From Vreelandella sedimenti (GTDB lineage Bacteria; Pseudomonadota; Gammaproteobacteria; Pseudomonadales; Halomonadaceae), in NCBI RefSeq assembly GCF_013416325.1, contig NZ_JACCGK010000021.1, positions 1 to 64,000 on the forward strand: a stretch of DNA of 64,000 bases. The letters are read 5' to 3'. Shown here piece by piece: positions 7,581 to 16,506 of this stretch. The notes under the pieces are model-generated. The model was not told where the DNA came from. It worked only from the letters and a program-made list of their open reading frames with translations, and searched no databases. The translations under genes were made by a program, and so were the position numbers. Position 1 is the first letter of the stretch. Every line of letters begins with the position of its first letter.

Positions 7581-8795
7581 ATGCGGTTGGATGAGGTAGT
7601 GATTCTAGGCGGCGCACGTACCGCGATCGGTAGTTTTGGCGGTTCGCTCTCGACAATGGCACCGTTCGAGCTGGGGGCGATCACCGCCAAAGAGGCGTTG
7701 CGCCGTGCTGGCGTTGAGGGCGGAGATATCGATCACTCGGTCTATGGTCACATTATTACCACCGGCCCCCAGGATGCCTATCTGGCGCGCCATATTGCGC
7801 TAGAAGCTGGCGTGCCGAAAGAGGCGGGGGCATTCAACGTCAATCGGCTGTGTGGTTCCGGCGTACAGGCGGTGGTCTCAGCCGCCCAGCAGATTGCCAC
7901 GGGCGACAGCCGCTTAGCACTGGCAGGTGGCGCTGAGTCGATGTCGCGCGGGGCTTATCTGCTGCCTCCTCAAGCGCGCAACGGTGTGCGTATGGGTGAT
8001 GTAAACGTTCAGGATTTAACCCTGGGCATCTTAAGCGACCCCTTTGGCAGCGGCCACATGGGCTGCACTGCCGAGAACATCGCTAAACAGTATGGCCTAA
8101 GCCGTGAGCAGTTGGATCAGTTTGCTCTTGAAAGCCATCAAAAAGCGGGGCGTGCCATCGCGGAAGGCCGCTTTGACGATCAGATCGTAGCGGTGGAGGT
8201 CAGTCGCGGTAAGCAAACGGTTCATTTTTCCCGCGATGAACACGTGCGCGATGGCGTCCAACTTAGCGATTTGGCGCGGCTCAAGCCCACCTTCCAAAAA
8301 GACGGCTTGGTTACCGCAGGCAATGCCTCGGGTATCAACGATGGTGCAGCCACGTTAGTGCTTGCTCATGCCAATGAAGCCACACAGCGCGCCTTAGCGC
8401 CCAGGGCGCATCTTCGTGTTGCCACGACCGCAGGCGTTGACCCAACGCTGATGGGGTTAGGGCCCATTCCTGCGGTGAAACGCTGCCTGCAGCAGGCAGG
8501 GCTAAGCATCAACGATATTGATGTGATTGAATCCAATGAGGCGTTTGCTGCCCAAGCCATGGCAGTGGCGGAAACGCTCGGTTTCCCGTTAGCGAAGCTA
8601 AACCCCAACGGCGGTGCGGTTGCCTTGGGGCACCCGGTGGGAGCCACGGGGGCTATTCTGATTCTTAAGGCTCTGCACGAATTGGAGCGCATCAATGGCC
8701 GCTACGGATTGATAACCCTGTGTATTGGTGGAGGGCAGGGCATCGCCCTGCTTATCGAGCGATCCAAATCGATTGCTACAAAAACAGTGCTATAA
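7581..8795 (+). CDS. Acetyl-CoA C-acyltransferase (thiolase)
   Basis: This thiolase joins or cleaves acyl-CoA and acetyl-CoA. The 404-residue protein has the acyl-accepting cysteine in NRLCGSGVQA (Cys91), the NPNGGAVALGHPVGATG segment with the catalytic histidine, and the CIGGGQGIA motif with the second catalytic cysteine. The layout is closest to the PhaA/BktB-like biosynthetic type rather than FadA, but substrate length cannot be told. It is 22 bp from a fatty-acyl-CoA ligase on the same strand, so the pair probably forms an operon for fatty-acid activation and beta-ketoacyl metabolism. A distinct FadA lies at 19.0 kb, so this is a second, specialised thiolase. Confidence 0.9.
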   Translation: MRLDEVVILGGARTAIGSFGGSLSTMAPFELGAITAKEALRRAGVEGGDIDHSVYGHIITTGPQDAYLARHIALEAGVPKEAGAFNVNRLCGSGVQAVVSAAQQIATGDSRLALAGGAESMSRGAYLLPPQARNGVRMGDVNVQDLTLGILSDPFGSGHMGCTAENIAKQYGLSREQLDQFALESHQKAGRAIAEGRFDDQIVAVEVSRGKQTVHFSRDEHVRDGVQLSDLARLKPTFQKDGLVTAGNASGINDGAATLVLAHANEATQRALAPRAHLRVATTAGVDPTLMGLGPIPAVKRCLQQAGLSINDIDVIESNEAFAAQAMAVAETLGFPLAKLNPNGGAVALGHPVGATGAILILKALHELERINGRYGLITLCIGGGQGIALLIERSKSIATKTVL

Positions 8796-8817
8796 GAACA
8801 AAGTTAAAGGAGTGTTT

Positions 8818-10470
8818 ATGCCTTCAGTTACCCCGAAAATTTTACCCTCCGCGGCCTCTGCGACCAATCCCGCCTTGATGATTGGCGACCTGCTGGAGGC
8901 TGGCGTGCGAATGGCGTGCGACAATCAGATTGTCTACCGGGATCAGAGCCGCCACAGCTATGAGCGTTTTCGTGAGCGGGTGCACCAACTGGCCCATACG
9001 CTGACGTCACAGGGCGTACAAGCTGGTGACGTGGTGGCGGTGCTGGATTGGGATAGCCACCGCTACCTGGAGTGCTTCTTCGCCATTCCGATGATCGGTG
9101 CGGTACTCCACACGGTGAACGTGCGCCTGGCTCCGGAGCAAATCCTCTACACCATGGATCATGCCGAAGACGTTTTCGTCATCGTGCACGAAGAGTTTGT
9201 GCCACTGCTTGATCCGCTGGCCGATAAGCTACCCCAAGTGCGTGGCTACCTGCTGTGTCAGGAGACCCCGCAAACAGTCGATACCACTCTGCCACTGGTG
9301 GGCGAGTTTGAAGCGCTATTAAGCCAGCAGCCCACCCACTACGATTTCCCCACTTTTGATGAGAACGCCGTCGCCACACTGTTCTACACTACCGGCACCA
9401 CGGGTAACCCCAAAGGGGTTTTCTTCACCCACCGCCAGTTGGTGCTGCATACATTGAACGAGTCTAGCGCTTTTCAGGCGCCCGGTTTTGAGCTGCTCAA
9501 CCGCGACAAGGTCTACATGCCGATTACCCCCATGTTTCACGTTCACGCCTGGGGTGTGCCATATACCGCCACGCTGATGGGGGCTACCCAGGTTTACCCT
9601 GGCCGCTACGAGCCGGAAATGCTGGTCAAGCTGCTGGTCAGCGAGAAGGTCGACTTCTCCCACTGCGTACCGACTCTGCTCAACATGGTGGTCAGCGCCG
9701 AGGCGATTGTCTCAAAACAGGTCGATCTCTCCGGCTGGAAAGTGCTGGTCGGCGGCAGTGCGTTAACCCAGTCGCTGGCAAGCAAGGCATGGGCGTTGGG
9801 AATCGATACACGTAGTGCTTATGGCATGTCGGAAACCTGTCCGCTACTTACCGCCGATATTCTTCCGAAGGATATCGGCGAGGCTGATTTTGAGGCCCAG
9901 CTACCCTGGCGCTGTAAAGCGGGCCTGCCGATACCATTGGTTAAGCTTCAAGTGGTCGATGCGAACGGCGAGCCACTGCCCAATGATGGTAAAAGCGTTG
10001 GTGAAGTGCGTGTTCAAGCGCCTTGGCTTACCCAGGCCTACTACAAAGAGGAGAAACGCAGTGCGGAGTTATGGCGCAACGGCTGGCTGCATACCGGGGA
10101 TGTCGGCTCGCTTGATGAGCGGGGCTTTCTGACCATTAGCGACCGCATAAAAGACGTGATTAAAACCGGCGGTGAGTGGCTCTCGTCGTTAGAGCTGGAG
10201 AGCTATATCAGCCAATGCCCAGGTATTGCCGAAGTGGCGGTGATCGGGGTGACGGACGAAAAGTGGGGGGAGCGGCCAGCGGCGTTAGCTGTCCCCGTCG
10301 ACCTGAACAATCCGCCTACCACCGAGACCGTGCAGGCGTTTTTAGAGCAGTTTGTCGCCCAGGGAAAACTCAACCGCTGGGGGATTCCCAGCATGATTCG
10401 CTTCGTCGATGAGATACCCAAGACCAGCGTGGGCAAGCTGGATAAGAAACGTATTCGCACCGAAATTTAG
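8818..10470 (+). CDS. Fatty-acyl-CoA ligase (AMP-binding enzyme)
   Basis: The protein is about 550 residues from ATG 8818, chosen because AAAGGAG lies eight bases upstream; an open frame reaching back to 8725 would only extend into the thiolase gene. It activates a carboxylic acid through an acyl-adenylate to its CoA thioester. The P-loop LFYTTGTTGNPKG is at residues 188-200. PMFHVHAWGVPY, SAYGMSETCP (A5-type motif), WLHTGDVG, DRIKDVIKTGGEW and the C-terminal lysine in KTSVGKLDKK are all present, so both domains are intact. The sequence style fits medium- or long-chain fatty acyl-CoA synthetases. It is the second gene of the operon with the thiolase and converges on an AraC regulator. Confidence 0.9.
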   Translation: MPSVTPKILPSAASATNPALMIGDLLEAGVRMACDNQIVYRDQSRHSYERFRERVHQLAHTLTSQGVQAGDVVAVLDWDSHRYLECFFAIPMIGAVLHTVNVRLAPEQILYTMDHAEDVFVIVHEEFVPLLDPLADKLPQVRGYLLCQETPQTVDTTLPLVGEFEALLSQQPTHYDFPTFDENAVATLFYTTGTTGNPKGVFFTHRQLVLHTLNESSAFQAPGFELLNRDKVYMPITPMFHVHAWGVPYTATLMGATQVYPGRYEPEMLVKLLVSEKVDFSHCVPTLLNMVVSAEAIVSKQVDLSGWKVLVGGSALTQSLASKAWALGIDTRSAYGMSETCPLLTADILPKDIGEADFEAQLPWRCKAGLPIPLVKLQVVDANGEPLPNDGKSVGEVRVQAPWLTQAYYKEEKRSAELWRNGWLHTGDVGSLDERGFLTISDRIKDVIKTGGEWLSSLELESYISQCPGIAEVAVIGVTDEKWGERPAALAVPVDLNNPPTTETVQAFLEQFVAQGKLNRWGIPSMIRFVDEIPKTSVGKLDKKRIRTEI

Positions 10471-10483
10471 CCTATCGGGCTGG

Positions 10484-11497
10484 CTAGCGGACATTGCCCG
10501 CCGTGCGTGCTTTGCGATACGCGGCGGGAGAATTGCCCGTCCAGGTTTTGAAGGCACGACTAAAGCAGGCTAGATCCTCAAAGCTCAACGCCTCCGCGAT
10601 GCTAACCAGGGGCTTCTCACTACAGGTGAGAGCCTGAATAGCGACATCGCGGCGGTACTCATCCTTGACCGCTTGAAAGTGGGTTCCCTCCCTTTTGAGG
10701 TGCCGCGCCAGCGTGCGAGCAGAGATATGCAGCGCATCGGCTACGCTATGCACGGTGCCAGACGTAGTCAGATGACGTGAGAGGTGTTCGCGCACCCGGT
10801 GGGAGAGCAGGCGATCTGCAAACGACACATAGAACCAGTCTGCGGGGGCGCGCTTTAAAAAAGCGCCCAGGTGTCTCTTGGTCTGGCGGATAGGATGATC
10901 AAGCAAACCGCGATCTATATAGATCGCGGTTTGCGGCTGCCCAAAGCGTACTGTACCAGGATAAAAGTATAGATAATCAGCGCTGTGCGGCGGCTGGGGG
11001 TAAGCGCACTCCATCAAAATGGGGGGTATTTTACGCGCAATCATCCACGACGCGATGCCGTGAAACAGCTTGAGCATCAGCTCATGAATCAGAGTGCGAC
11101 TGCCCACCGGTGGAGCATGCTCCACCAGCGCCATACGAGCGAAGTCTCCTTCAAGGGTAAACGCATAGCCAAAGTCGTCGAGAAGAATGCGAAAAAACTG
11201 CGTATAGCGGTGCAGTGCTACCTGCAAATTGGGCGCATCCAGCATGCTTAAACACAGCAGCTTCAGGGTGCCACCCCGCAGCGGGCGGGGAAAAAAACCG
11301 GGCGTTTCGTCGTCCAGTTCGTTCACCAGCCCGCGGTACAGTTCGGCAAACTGCTCAACCGTGACGCGGCCATGGGGGGCCGAAAGTAAAAAGGGCGAGA
11401 TCCCCACCCGCTCAAGATAACGGGCGGGGGATATTGTGCTGTTCGGCAAGCCTTTAAACAGCTCATTTACAAAATGCATCGAGACGGTCACCGTCAC
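10484..11497 (-). CDS. AraC family transcriptional regulator, Arabinose_bd type
   Basis: This regulator is about 337 residues. The N-terminal part (MHFVNELFKGL to about residue 200) resembles the Arabinose_bd domain of OruR/ArgR-like AraC proteins. The C-terminal part has two helix-turn-helix units: VADALHISARTLARHLKREG and IAEALSFEDLACFSRAFKTW, ending with the family GNSPAAYRK motif. The open frame extends to a TTG at 11554, but GTG at 11497 has an AAGGCGGG site at good spacing; ATG at 11479 is also possible. It converges on the thiolase-ligase operon with only 13 bp between stops. Regulating that operon is a reasonable guess. Confidence 0.85.
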   Translation of the reverse strand: MTVTVSMHFVNELFKGLPNSTISPARYLERVGISPFLLSAPHGRVTVEQFAELYRGLVNELDDETPGFFPRPLRGGTLKLLCLSMLDAPNLQVALHRYTQFFRILLDDFGYAFTLEGDFARMALVEHAPPVGSRTLIHELMLKLFHGIASWMIARKIPPILMECAYPQPPHSADYLYFYPGTVRFGQPQTAIYIDRGLLDHPIRQTKRHLGAFLKRAPADWFYVSFADRLLSHRVREHLSRHLTTSGTVHSVADALHISARTLARHLKREGTHFQAVKDEYRRDVAIQALTCSEKPLVSIAEALSFEDLACFSRAFKTWTGNSPAAYRKARTAGNVR

Positions 11498-11665
11498 TGT
11501 CAGCCCGCCTTTGAAAAGAGTGATGTTTAATAGGGTTATTGTTTTGGCTGACAAAACGTTATCACGCTGACGATTTGCTCTCTATAGCGTTGTCCTCCAT
11601 AACGTTCCCCCTCCTGGGCCGCTCATGCGTTACACTGTGCGCCTCACGACTAAGGAGGACACCGC

Positions 11666-13582
11666 GTGACCCTGTTACGACTCGAACAGCTGCAACTCGC
11701 CTACGGCACCCATGTACTGCTAAATCGCGCCGACCTGACGGTTGAAAAAGGCGAGCGGCTGGCGCTGGTCGGGCGCAACGGCACCGGCAAGTCCACTCTG
11801 CTGAAGCTGGTAGCGGGGGATATCCTGCCCGACGATGGCTCAATCTGGCGAGCACCTGGCCTCAAGATAGGCGTGCTGGCCCAGGAGTTGCCCGAGTCAT
11901 CTGGCCTGACCATTTTCGATATGGTCGCCCAAGGTCTGCCGGAAGCCGGAGAGTTACTCTCCGAGTACGATCACCTTATCAATGATCCCGACCCCGATAT
12001 GGATCGCATGGCGACCCTGCAAACGCGTCTGGAAGCCATCGATGGTTGGTCATTCCACCAGCGTATCGACACCGTACTGACCCGTTTGGGCCTGCCCCCA
12101 GCGGCTGAGATGAGCTCACTCTCCGGTGGCTGGCGCCGTCGTGTGGCGCTGGCGCGTGCCCTGGTGGCCGAGCCTGATCTACTGCTGCTCGATGAGCCTA
12201 CCAACCATTTGGACTTAGACACCATTGCCTGGTTGGAAGAGCAACTGCTGGCGTTTAACGGCGCGGTACTGCTGATTACTCACGATAGGGCGTTTCTTTC
12301 CAAGCTGGCCACCAATATTCTAGAGCTGGATCGCGGCCAGCTTGGGCGCTACCCCGGCAAGTACGAGGAGTATCAGGCTCGCAAGCAGCACGAGCTTGAA
12401 GTAGAGGCGCGGGAGAACGCCGAATTCGATAAAAAACTTGCCCAAGAGGAAGCCTGGATTCGTCAGGGCGTTAAAGCACGGCGTACCCGCAACGAAGGCC
12501 GGGTTCGAGCGCTCGAGGCAATGCGTAACGAGCGTAGCCAGCGCCGCGAGCGCCAGGGTAATGCCAACCTGACGGTAGATCGTGGTGAGCGTACCGGCAA
12601 GCGCGTTGTGGAACTGCAAGGCGTCAACCAGCGGTTTGGTGATGAGGTCATACTGCGCGATATCAACCTTGAGGTACTGCGCGGTGACCGTATTGGCTTC
12701 CTGGGGCGCAACGGTGCGGGCAAGACAACCCTGCTAAAAATCCTGCTGGGTGAGTTGGAACCCACTGAAGGCAAGGTGCAGATGGGCACCAACCTGAAAG
12801 TAGCTTATTTCGACCAACTGCGCGCCGGGCTTGAACTGGAAAAAACTGTTTACGACAACGTTGCCCAAGGCAGTGATCGTGTCAGTGTGGGCGGTAAAGA
12901 CCGCCATGTGATGAGCTACCTGCAGGACTTTCTTTTCACCCCCGAGCGGGTGCGCCAGCCGGTGAAAGCGCTCTCTGGTGGCGAGTCCAACCGCCTGCTG
13001 CTGGCCAAGTTGTTCACTCAGCCAGCTAACGTGCTGGTGCTCGATGAGCCGACCAATGACCTCGACATGGAAACCCTGGAGCTGCTCGAAGAGCTGCTGC
13101 TCGATTTCGATGGCACGCTGCTACTGGTCTCCCACGACCGAACCTTTATGGACAACGTGGTGACCAGCATGCTCGCCTTTGAAGGCGATGGCGTTGTACG
13201 TGAATACGTGGGTGGCTATACTGACTGGATTCGCCAGGGGGGCAAGCTGCCGCCAGCACCTTGGGAGGGGGCGGCGCGTCAACGTACCGAACCCACCTCA
13301 GAAGCGCCCAAGAAAGTGGCTGAAGCACCTGCCGCAACGGCTAAGAAAAGCGTCAAGCTCTCGTATAATTTGCAACGCGAGTTAGATGCACTGCCCGCCG
13401 AAATCGAACGTCTTGAGGGCCAAGTAGAGGCGCTGGAGAGTGAAATCGGTGACCCAGCGTTTTATCAGCAGGATGCCGACGCCGTTACGGCTAAGCTGCA
13501 AACGCTTGAAAAAGTGCAGAAAGCGTTAGAAGTTGCCATGGAGCGCTGGATGGAACTGGAAGCGATGGCTGCCGGTGAGTAG
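11666..13582 (+). CDS. uup: ABC-F ATPase Uup
   Basis: Uup is a soluble ABC-F protein that binds ribosomes and branched DNA and, in E. coli, limits precise transposon excision. The 638-residue protein has two ABC domains: Walker A GRNGTGKST near residue 37 with LSGGWRRRVALARAL and LLLDEPTNHLD, and GRNGAGKTT in the second half with LSGGESNRLLLAKL and LVLDEPTNDLD. A charged linker follows the first domain. After residue 540 comes an A/P/K linker and a C-terminal coiled coil (ALPAEIERLEGQVEALESEI), the mark that separates Uup from EttA or YheS. The start is GTG 11666 behind AAGGAGGA. A strong terminator follows. Confidence 0.93.
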   Translation: MTLLRLEQLQLAYGTHVLLNRADLTVEKGERLALVGRNGTGKSTLLKLVAGDILPDDGSIWRAPGLKIGVLAQELPESSGLTIFDMVAQGLPEAGELLSEYDHLINDPDPDMDRMATLQTRLEAIDGWSFHQRIDTVLTRLGLPPAAEMSSLSGGWRRRVALARALVAEPDLLLLDEPTNHLDLDTIAWLEEQLLAFNGAVLLITHDRAFLSKLATNILELDRGQLGRYPGKYEEYQARKQHELEVEARENAEFDKKLAQEEAWIRQGVKARRTRNEGRVRALEAMRNERSQRRERQGNANLTVDRGERTGKRVVELQGVNQRFGDEVILRDINLEVLRGDRIGFLGRNGAGKTTLLKILLGELEPTEGKVQMGTNLKVAYFDQLRAGLELEKTVYDNVAQGSDRVSVGGKDRHVMSYLQDFLFTPERVRQPVKALSGGESNRLLLAKLFTQPANVLVLDEPTNDLDMETLELLEELLLDFDGTLLLVSHDRTFMDNVVTSMLAFEGDGVVREYVGGYTDWIRQGGKLPPAPWEGAARQRTEPTSEAPKKVAEAPAATAKKSVKLSYNLQRELDALPAEIERLEGQVEALESEIGDPAFYQQDADAVTAKLQTLEKVQKALEVAMERWMELEAMAAGE

Positions 13583-13594
13583 CTTGAAAACGTT

Positions 13595-13620
13595 AAAAGG
13601 CGCCGTAAGGGCGCCTTTTT
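13595..13620. terminator. Bidirectional intrinsic terminator between uup and uspA
   Basis: GGCGCC at 13599-13604 pairs with GGCGCC at 13610-13615 around a five-base loop, flanked by AAAA before and TTTTTT after. It has a U-tract in both directions, so it can end both the uup transcript and the convergent universal stress gene. Confidence 0.9.
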
Positions 13621-13643
13621 TATAAACGTTATCGTGCCTTAGG

Positions 13644-14096
13644 TTACTCGTCGCTTTCTTCGCCTTTTTTACCGACGCGAACGGCTAGCACATCGCATTG
13701 GGCACCGTGCAATACGCCGGTAGAGGTTGAGCCGAGCAGTAGAGCAAAACCGTGGCGGCCATGGGAGCCCACTACGATTAGATCAACATCATGCTCCTCA
13801 GCAAAACGGTGAATTTCAGTGTCGGGCATACCCACCACTACGTGCTGGTCAGCCTCGGCAATATGCGGGGCGGCGATTTCGGCTAAGCGTTTTTTGGCGT
13901 GTTCATCCAATTGATCCTGGATGCTGGTCAAGTCCATGGGGATATCGCCACCGTAGGCAAACCCAAGCGGTTCCAGGGTATGCATAATGGAGATTTTGGC
14001 TTGGTCGTTGCGTTCAGCGATTGCAACGGCACGCTCCAGAATCTTGTGGGAGTCTTTGGTTAAGTCAACGGCAACTAAAATGTGGTGATAGCTCAT
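13644..14096 (-). CDS. Universal stress protein, UspA family
   Basis: This is a single-domain 150-residue Usp protein starting at ATG 14096, where AAGGAG is well placed; the frame upstream of it is not supported. It opens with YHHILVAVDLTKDS, the usual first strand with the conserved aspartate. It ends with the nucleotide-binding segment VVGSHGRHGFALLLGSTS, close to the ATP-binding G-2x-G-9x-G(S/T) pattern though one residue shorter between the last glycines. Halomonas TeaD, which regulates the ectoine transporter, is a relative by family, but no tea genes are near. It is divergent from a small membrane protein; their shared promoter region has an 11-bp direct repeat and an inverted repeat. 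Confidence 0.88.
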   Translation of the reverse strand: MSYHHILVAVDLTKDSHKILERAVAIAERNDQAKISIMHTLEPLGFAYGGDIPMDLTSIQDQLDEHAKKRLAEIAAPHIAEADQHVVVGMPDTEIHRFAEEHDVDLIVVGSHGRHGFALLLGSTSTGVLHGAQCDVLAVRVGKKGEESDE

Positions 14097-14168
14097 GGCG
14101 TATCTCCTTGGCAGTAGGTAACAAAGAGGCTCTTTGTTCAATAACCGTTACTTTAGATGGCGTGTCCT

Positions 14169-14208
14169 GTTTTAACAATAGCAAGCGTTTTAACAATGAC
14201 TTGAGTCA
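14169..14208. promoter_or_regulatory. Direct and inverted repeats in the uspA divergent promoter region
   Basis: GTTTTAACAAT occurs at 14169-14179 and 14187-14197, an 11-bp direct repeat 18 bp apart. It runs into TGACT-TG-AGTCA at 14197-14208, an inverted repeat. The cluster lies between the divergent starts of the universal stress gene and the 14279 gene and looks like a regulator site. No known operator consensus is matched. Confidence 0.45.
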
Positions 14209-14278
14209 AAACAGCGACCTGAGTCATGGTTTTTAGATTAGTTTATACAGTGTGGCTTATGTGGGAGAAAATGTAGAG

Positions 14279-14800
14279 ATGGAATGGTTGATTATCGTGT
14301 TTATTATGCTGTTTGTAATTGCGCCGGTGATGTGGCTAAAGCCTAGCCCGCGTCAAAAACGCCAGCAGGCGCTGCGCACTCAAATCGCCAAACAGGGCGT
14401 CAGCATCAAACTGGAAAAGCCGCCGCTACATCATTTTAGAGGTACCATGCCGGCTTATCGCTGGCACTATCCCCAGGAAGGGCCGGGCCCTGATTTTCTA
14501 TTGGTAAGAGACAGCAATGCCAGTGAAGCCTTAACGCCATTTCATGCTGGCTGGCGCTGGCGGATTGCCCCCTTGCGGCCATTACCCGATGCCGCCACAG
14601 CAGCGTTAAAAACACTACTTGAACGCTTGCCGCAAGACGCCTTGGTGGTGCAGTCAACGCCCTATGCATTGACGCTTTGGTGGTGGGAGTCGCAAACCGC
14701 GGAGCGATTCGCGACCTATCTACCCGAATTTCAGCAACTGCGGGAGGCGTTGCGTGGCCGTGCCGACCAGCCTTTCAGCCAGCCGTTAAAGGGCACTTAG
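14279..14800 (+). CDS. Hypothetical protein with one N-terminal membrane anchor
   Basis: The protein is about 173 residues if translation starts at ATG 14279; a GTG at 14252 would add nine residues. Residues 2-20 form a single hydrophobic anchor (EWLIIVFIMLFVIAPVMWL). A basic stretch (SPRQKRQQALR) follows, which by the positive-inside rule places the rest in the cytoplasm. The body has several conserved-looking tryptophans (WRWRIAPLRPLP, LTLWWWES). I do not recognise a family. It is divergent from the universal stress gene and ends 23 bp before the convergent MarR gene. Confidence 0.7.
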   Translation: MEWLIIVFIMLFVIAPVMWLKPSPRQKRQQALRTQIAKQGVSIKLEKPPLHHFRGTMPAYRWHYPQEGPGPDFLLVRDSNASEALTPFHAGWRWRIAPLRPLPDAATAALKTLLERLPQDALVVQSTPYALTLWWWESQTAERFATYLPEFQQLREALRGRADQPFSQPLKGT

Positions 14801-14823
14801 CAGGCGTCATCCACAGTCAGCGA

Positions 14824-15276
14824 TCAAGATACCGGATTATCCTGATCCCGTGCTTGTATCGCCAAGCCGTTTGCCTCGATCACTGCCAACCAATCGTTGA
14901 GTTGTTCGAGGTTCTCCTCGCTTAAGCCAGCGAACATCTCTTTGCGCGCTTGTTGCGCAACGCTGTCGATTTTTTCCAACAGCGGCATCGCGGCAGGGGT
15001 AAGATAAATCCGCTTGCTGCGACGGTCGTTGTCGCAGGCTCGGCGCTCAACTAAGCCTTGTTCTTCGAGCTGGCCCAGGGTGCGCACAAGAGAGGGCGCC
15101 TCAACACCAATCGCACGGGCGAGATCGCACTGTGGATGGCCTTCGCCAAGACGCCACAGGTGATACAGCGTCACCCAGCGTGTTTGGGTTAATCCCAACG
15201 GCGCCAAGCGGCGATCCAAGATGGAGCGCCATAAGTGGGGCAAGCGTGCGATGCGAAATCCAATCGTTGAAGCCAT
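14824..15276 (-). CDS. MarR/SlyA family transcriptional regulator
   Basis: This 150-residue winged-helix regulator is of the MarR type. The recognition region is QCDLARAIGVEAPSLVRTLGQLEEQGLVERR (about residues 49-79), followed by the wing DNDRRSKRIYLTPAAMPLL, where the arginines contact the minor groove. Helices at both ends form the dimer interface. The order and the LTQTRWVTLYHLWRL helix resemble SlyA. Such proteins repress drug, oxidant or envelope genes and respond to small phenolics. It stands alone on its strand, and the likely self-regulated promoter is the 75-bp gap to the DUF5924 gene stop. Confidence 0.88.
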   Translation of the reverse strand: MASTIGFRIARLPHLWRSILDRRLAPLGLTQTRWVTLYHLWRLGEGHPQCDLARAIGVEAPSLVRTLGQLEEQGLVERRACDNDRRSKRIYLTPAAMPLLEKIDSVAQQARKEMFAGLSEENLEQLNDWLAVIEANGLAIQARDQDNPVS

Positions 15277-15351
15277 AGGTAACTAGCTGCCAATAAGTGT
15301 GAGTAGTCGAATTGTCATAAGCTACGCCGCTGAATGCAAGGCGCTAACCCT

Positions 15352-16506
15352 TCAATCTTCCGGTCGCGCCTCTTCATCGTTCGGGCGACCCGGCACAAAC
15401 CGCCGTAAGTTTAATCCACTTAGGCCACTGGCGCGTATCTCTCCATCTGCCAGCGTGGCTTGCTGAGCATCGTCTGAGACCTCAAAACGTATTAATCCCA
15501 AGCGCTGGCCCGTACCTGTCATGATATCAATGCGCCAATCGCCAGTAGGATCTTCGGGAAAGTTTTGTTTGTGACTCCAGGCGCGGTAACCCTGCTCGCG
15601 CCCGCCATCGATATTAAGCTCCACGACATCCATTGGCACACCATTGTGATGCCATGCATGGGTAATAGTTTCACTTAATCCCCGCGGTGCCCGAATAGCG
15701 GTGTAAACATAAAGGCCATTTTCGCTGATGGCTTGTGGCGTTAACGCCATTGAGCCTTGAGGCAGGCGCTGCTCAACATTAAAACCAGGAGAGAGTGCGC
15801 TACTGGTCATCCAGAGACTGGCAGGCGGTACCCATATACGTCCCAGCCAAGCTCCATAGGCGAGTAGCAGCGTCAACACAAAAAAAGCGCACCAGCGTTT
15901 GAGCGAGCGCTGCTTAAGCAAGTGCCAAAAACTCGGCAAAGCTACCAGAATGGTGATCCCCAGGGCCAGTAGCAGGCTCTGGCCGGTGGTCAGGTGCACC
16001 ATGATGGGGAGCGTGACCAGCAATACCAGGAAGACGCACTGGGCATGAAAGACGAAATAGAGACTGCGCCAGCGCTCCGCGACTTTGAAGTAGAGTGGAT
16101 CGATAATCGACAGTAGTGCCATACCGCCCACCAGAAGCGCAAACAGCGTTTGCCCGCTATTCCACACCGTGGTGACTATGATAAACGGCAGGGTGAAGAA
16201 AAGTGTCTCCTGGTGAATCATCTGGGCAATAAAAGTGGTTACGCCCCGCGGTGGCGTGGGGTGGCCCCGACGCGATAACCAGCGGCTGATCAAGCCTTCG
16301 GAAAGCAGTAGCGTCCAGGCAAACAGTAGTCCCAGCGCCAGCGCTGCGCCTAACCACTGCTGACGATCAACTAAAAAGAAGCTGCTTAGCCCGGCAGCAA
16401 AGGCCATTGGTGGCCAAAGCCAGCTCCAGGGCTTGAGGCGTTCGACAATGCGTTCAATTCGCTGCTGAATAGCTTCAATACGCGAAGGCGTGAGCAGTGC
16501 GCCCAT
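15352..16506 (-). CDS. DUF5924/DUF2914 membrane protein
   Basis: The 384-residue protein has an N-terminal half with about seven membrane helices (residues 30-230), as in DUF5924. The C-terminal soluble domain from about residue 240 matches the DUF2914 pattern: ALTPQAISENGLYVYTAI, ITHAWHHNGVPMDVVEL, and DWRIDIMTGTGQRLGLIRFEV. DUF2914 proteins appear to be beta-sandwich envelope modules of unknown role. The two-domain order is complete. It is divergent from fadB, and the 310-bp gap between them holds a perfect 15-bp palindrome. Confidence 0.82.
   Translation of the reverse strand: MGALLTPSRIEAIQQRIERIVERLKPWSWLWPPMAFAAGLSSFFLVDRQQWLGAALALGLLFAWTLLLSEGLISRWLSRRGHPTPPRGVTTFIAQMIHQETLFFTLPFIIVTTVWNSGQTLFALLVGGMALLSIIDPLYFKVAERWRSLYFVFHAQCVFLVLLVTLPIMVHLTTGQSLLLALGITILVALPSFWHLLKQRSLKRWCAFFVLTLLLAYGAWLGRIWVPPASLWMTSSALSPGFNVEQRLPQGSMALTPQAISENGLYVYTAIRAPRGLSETITHAWHHNGVPMDVVELNIDGGREQGYRAWSHKQNFPEDPTGDWRIDIMTGTGQRLGLIRFEVSDDAQQATLADGEIRASGLSGLNLRRFVPGRPNDEEARPED

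Noticed and set aside
7472-7690. Minus-strand 72-codon frame over the thiolase start
   Set aside because: It lies over a promoter region and over confirmed coding sequence, with no family likeness.
8725-8817. 31-codon extension of the acyl-CoA ligase
   Set aside because: It overlaps the thiolase end; ATG 8818 has a perfect AAAGGAG site.
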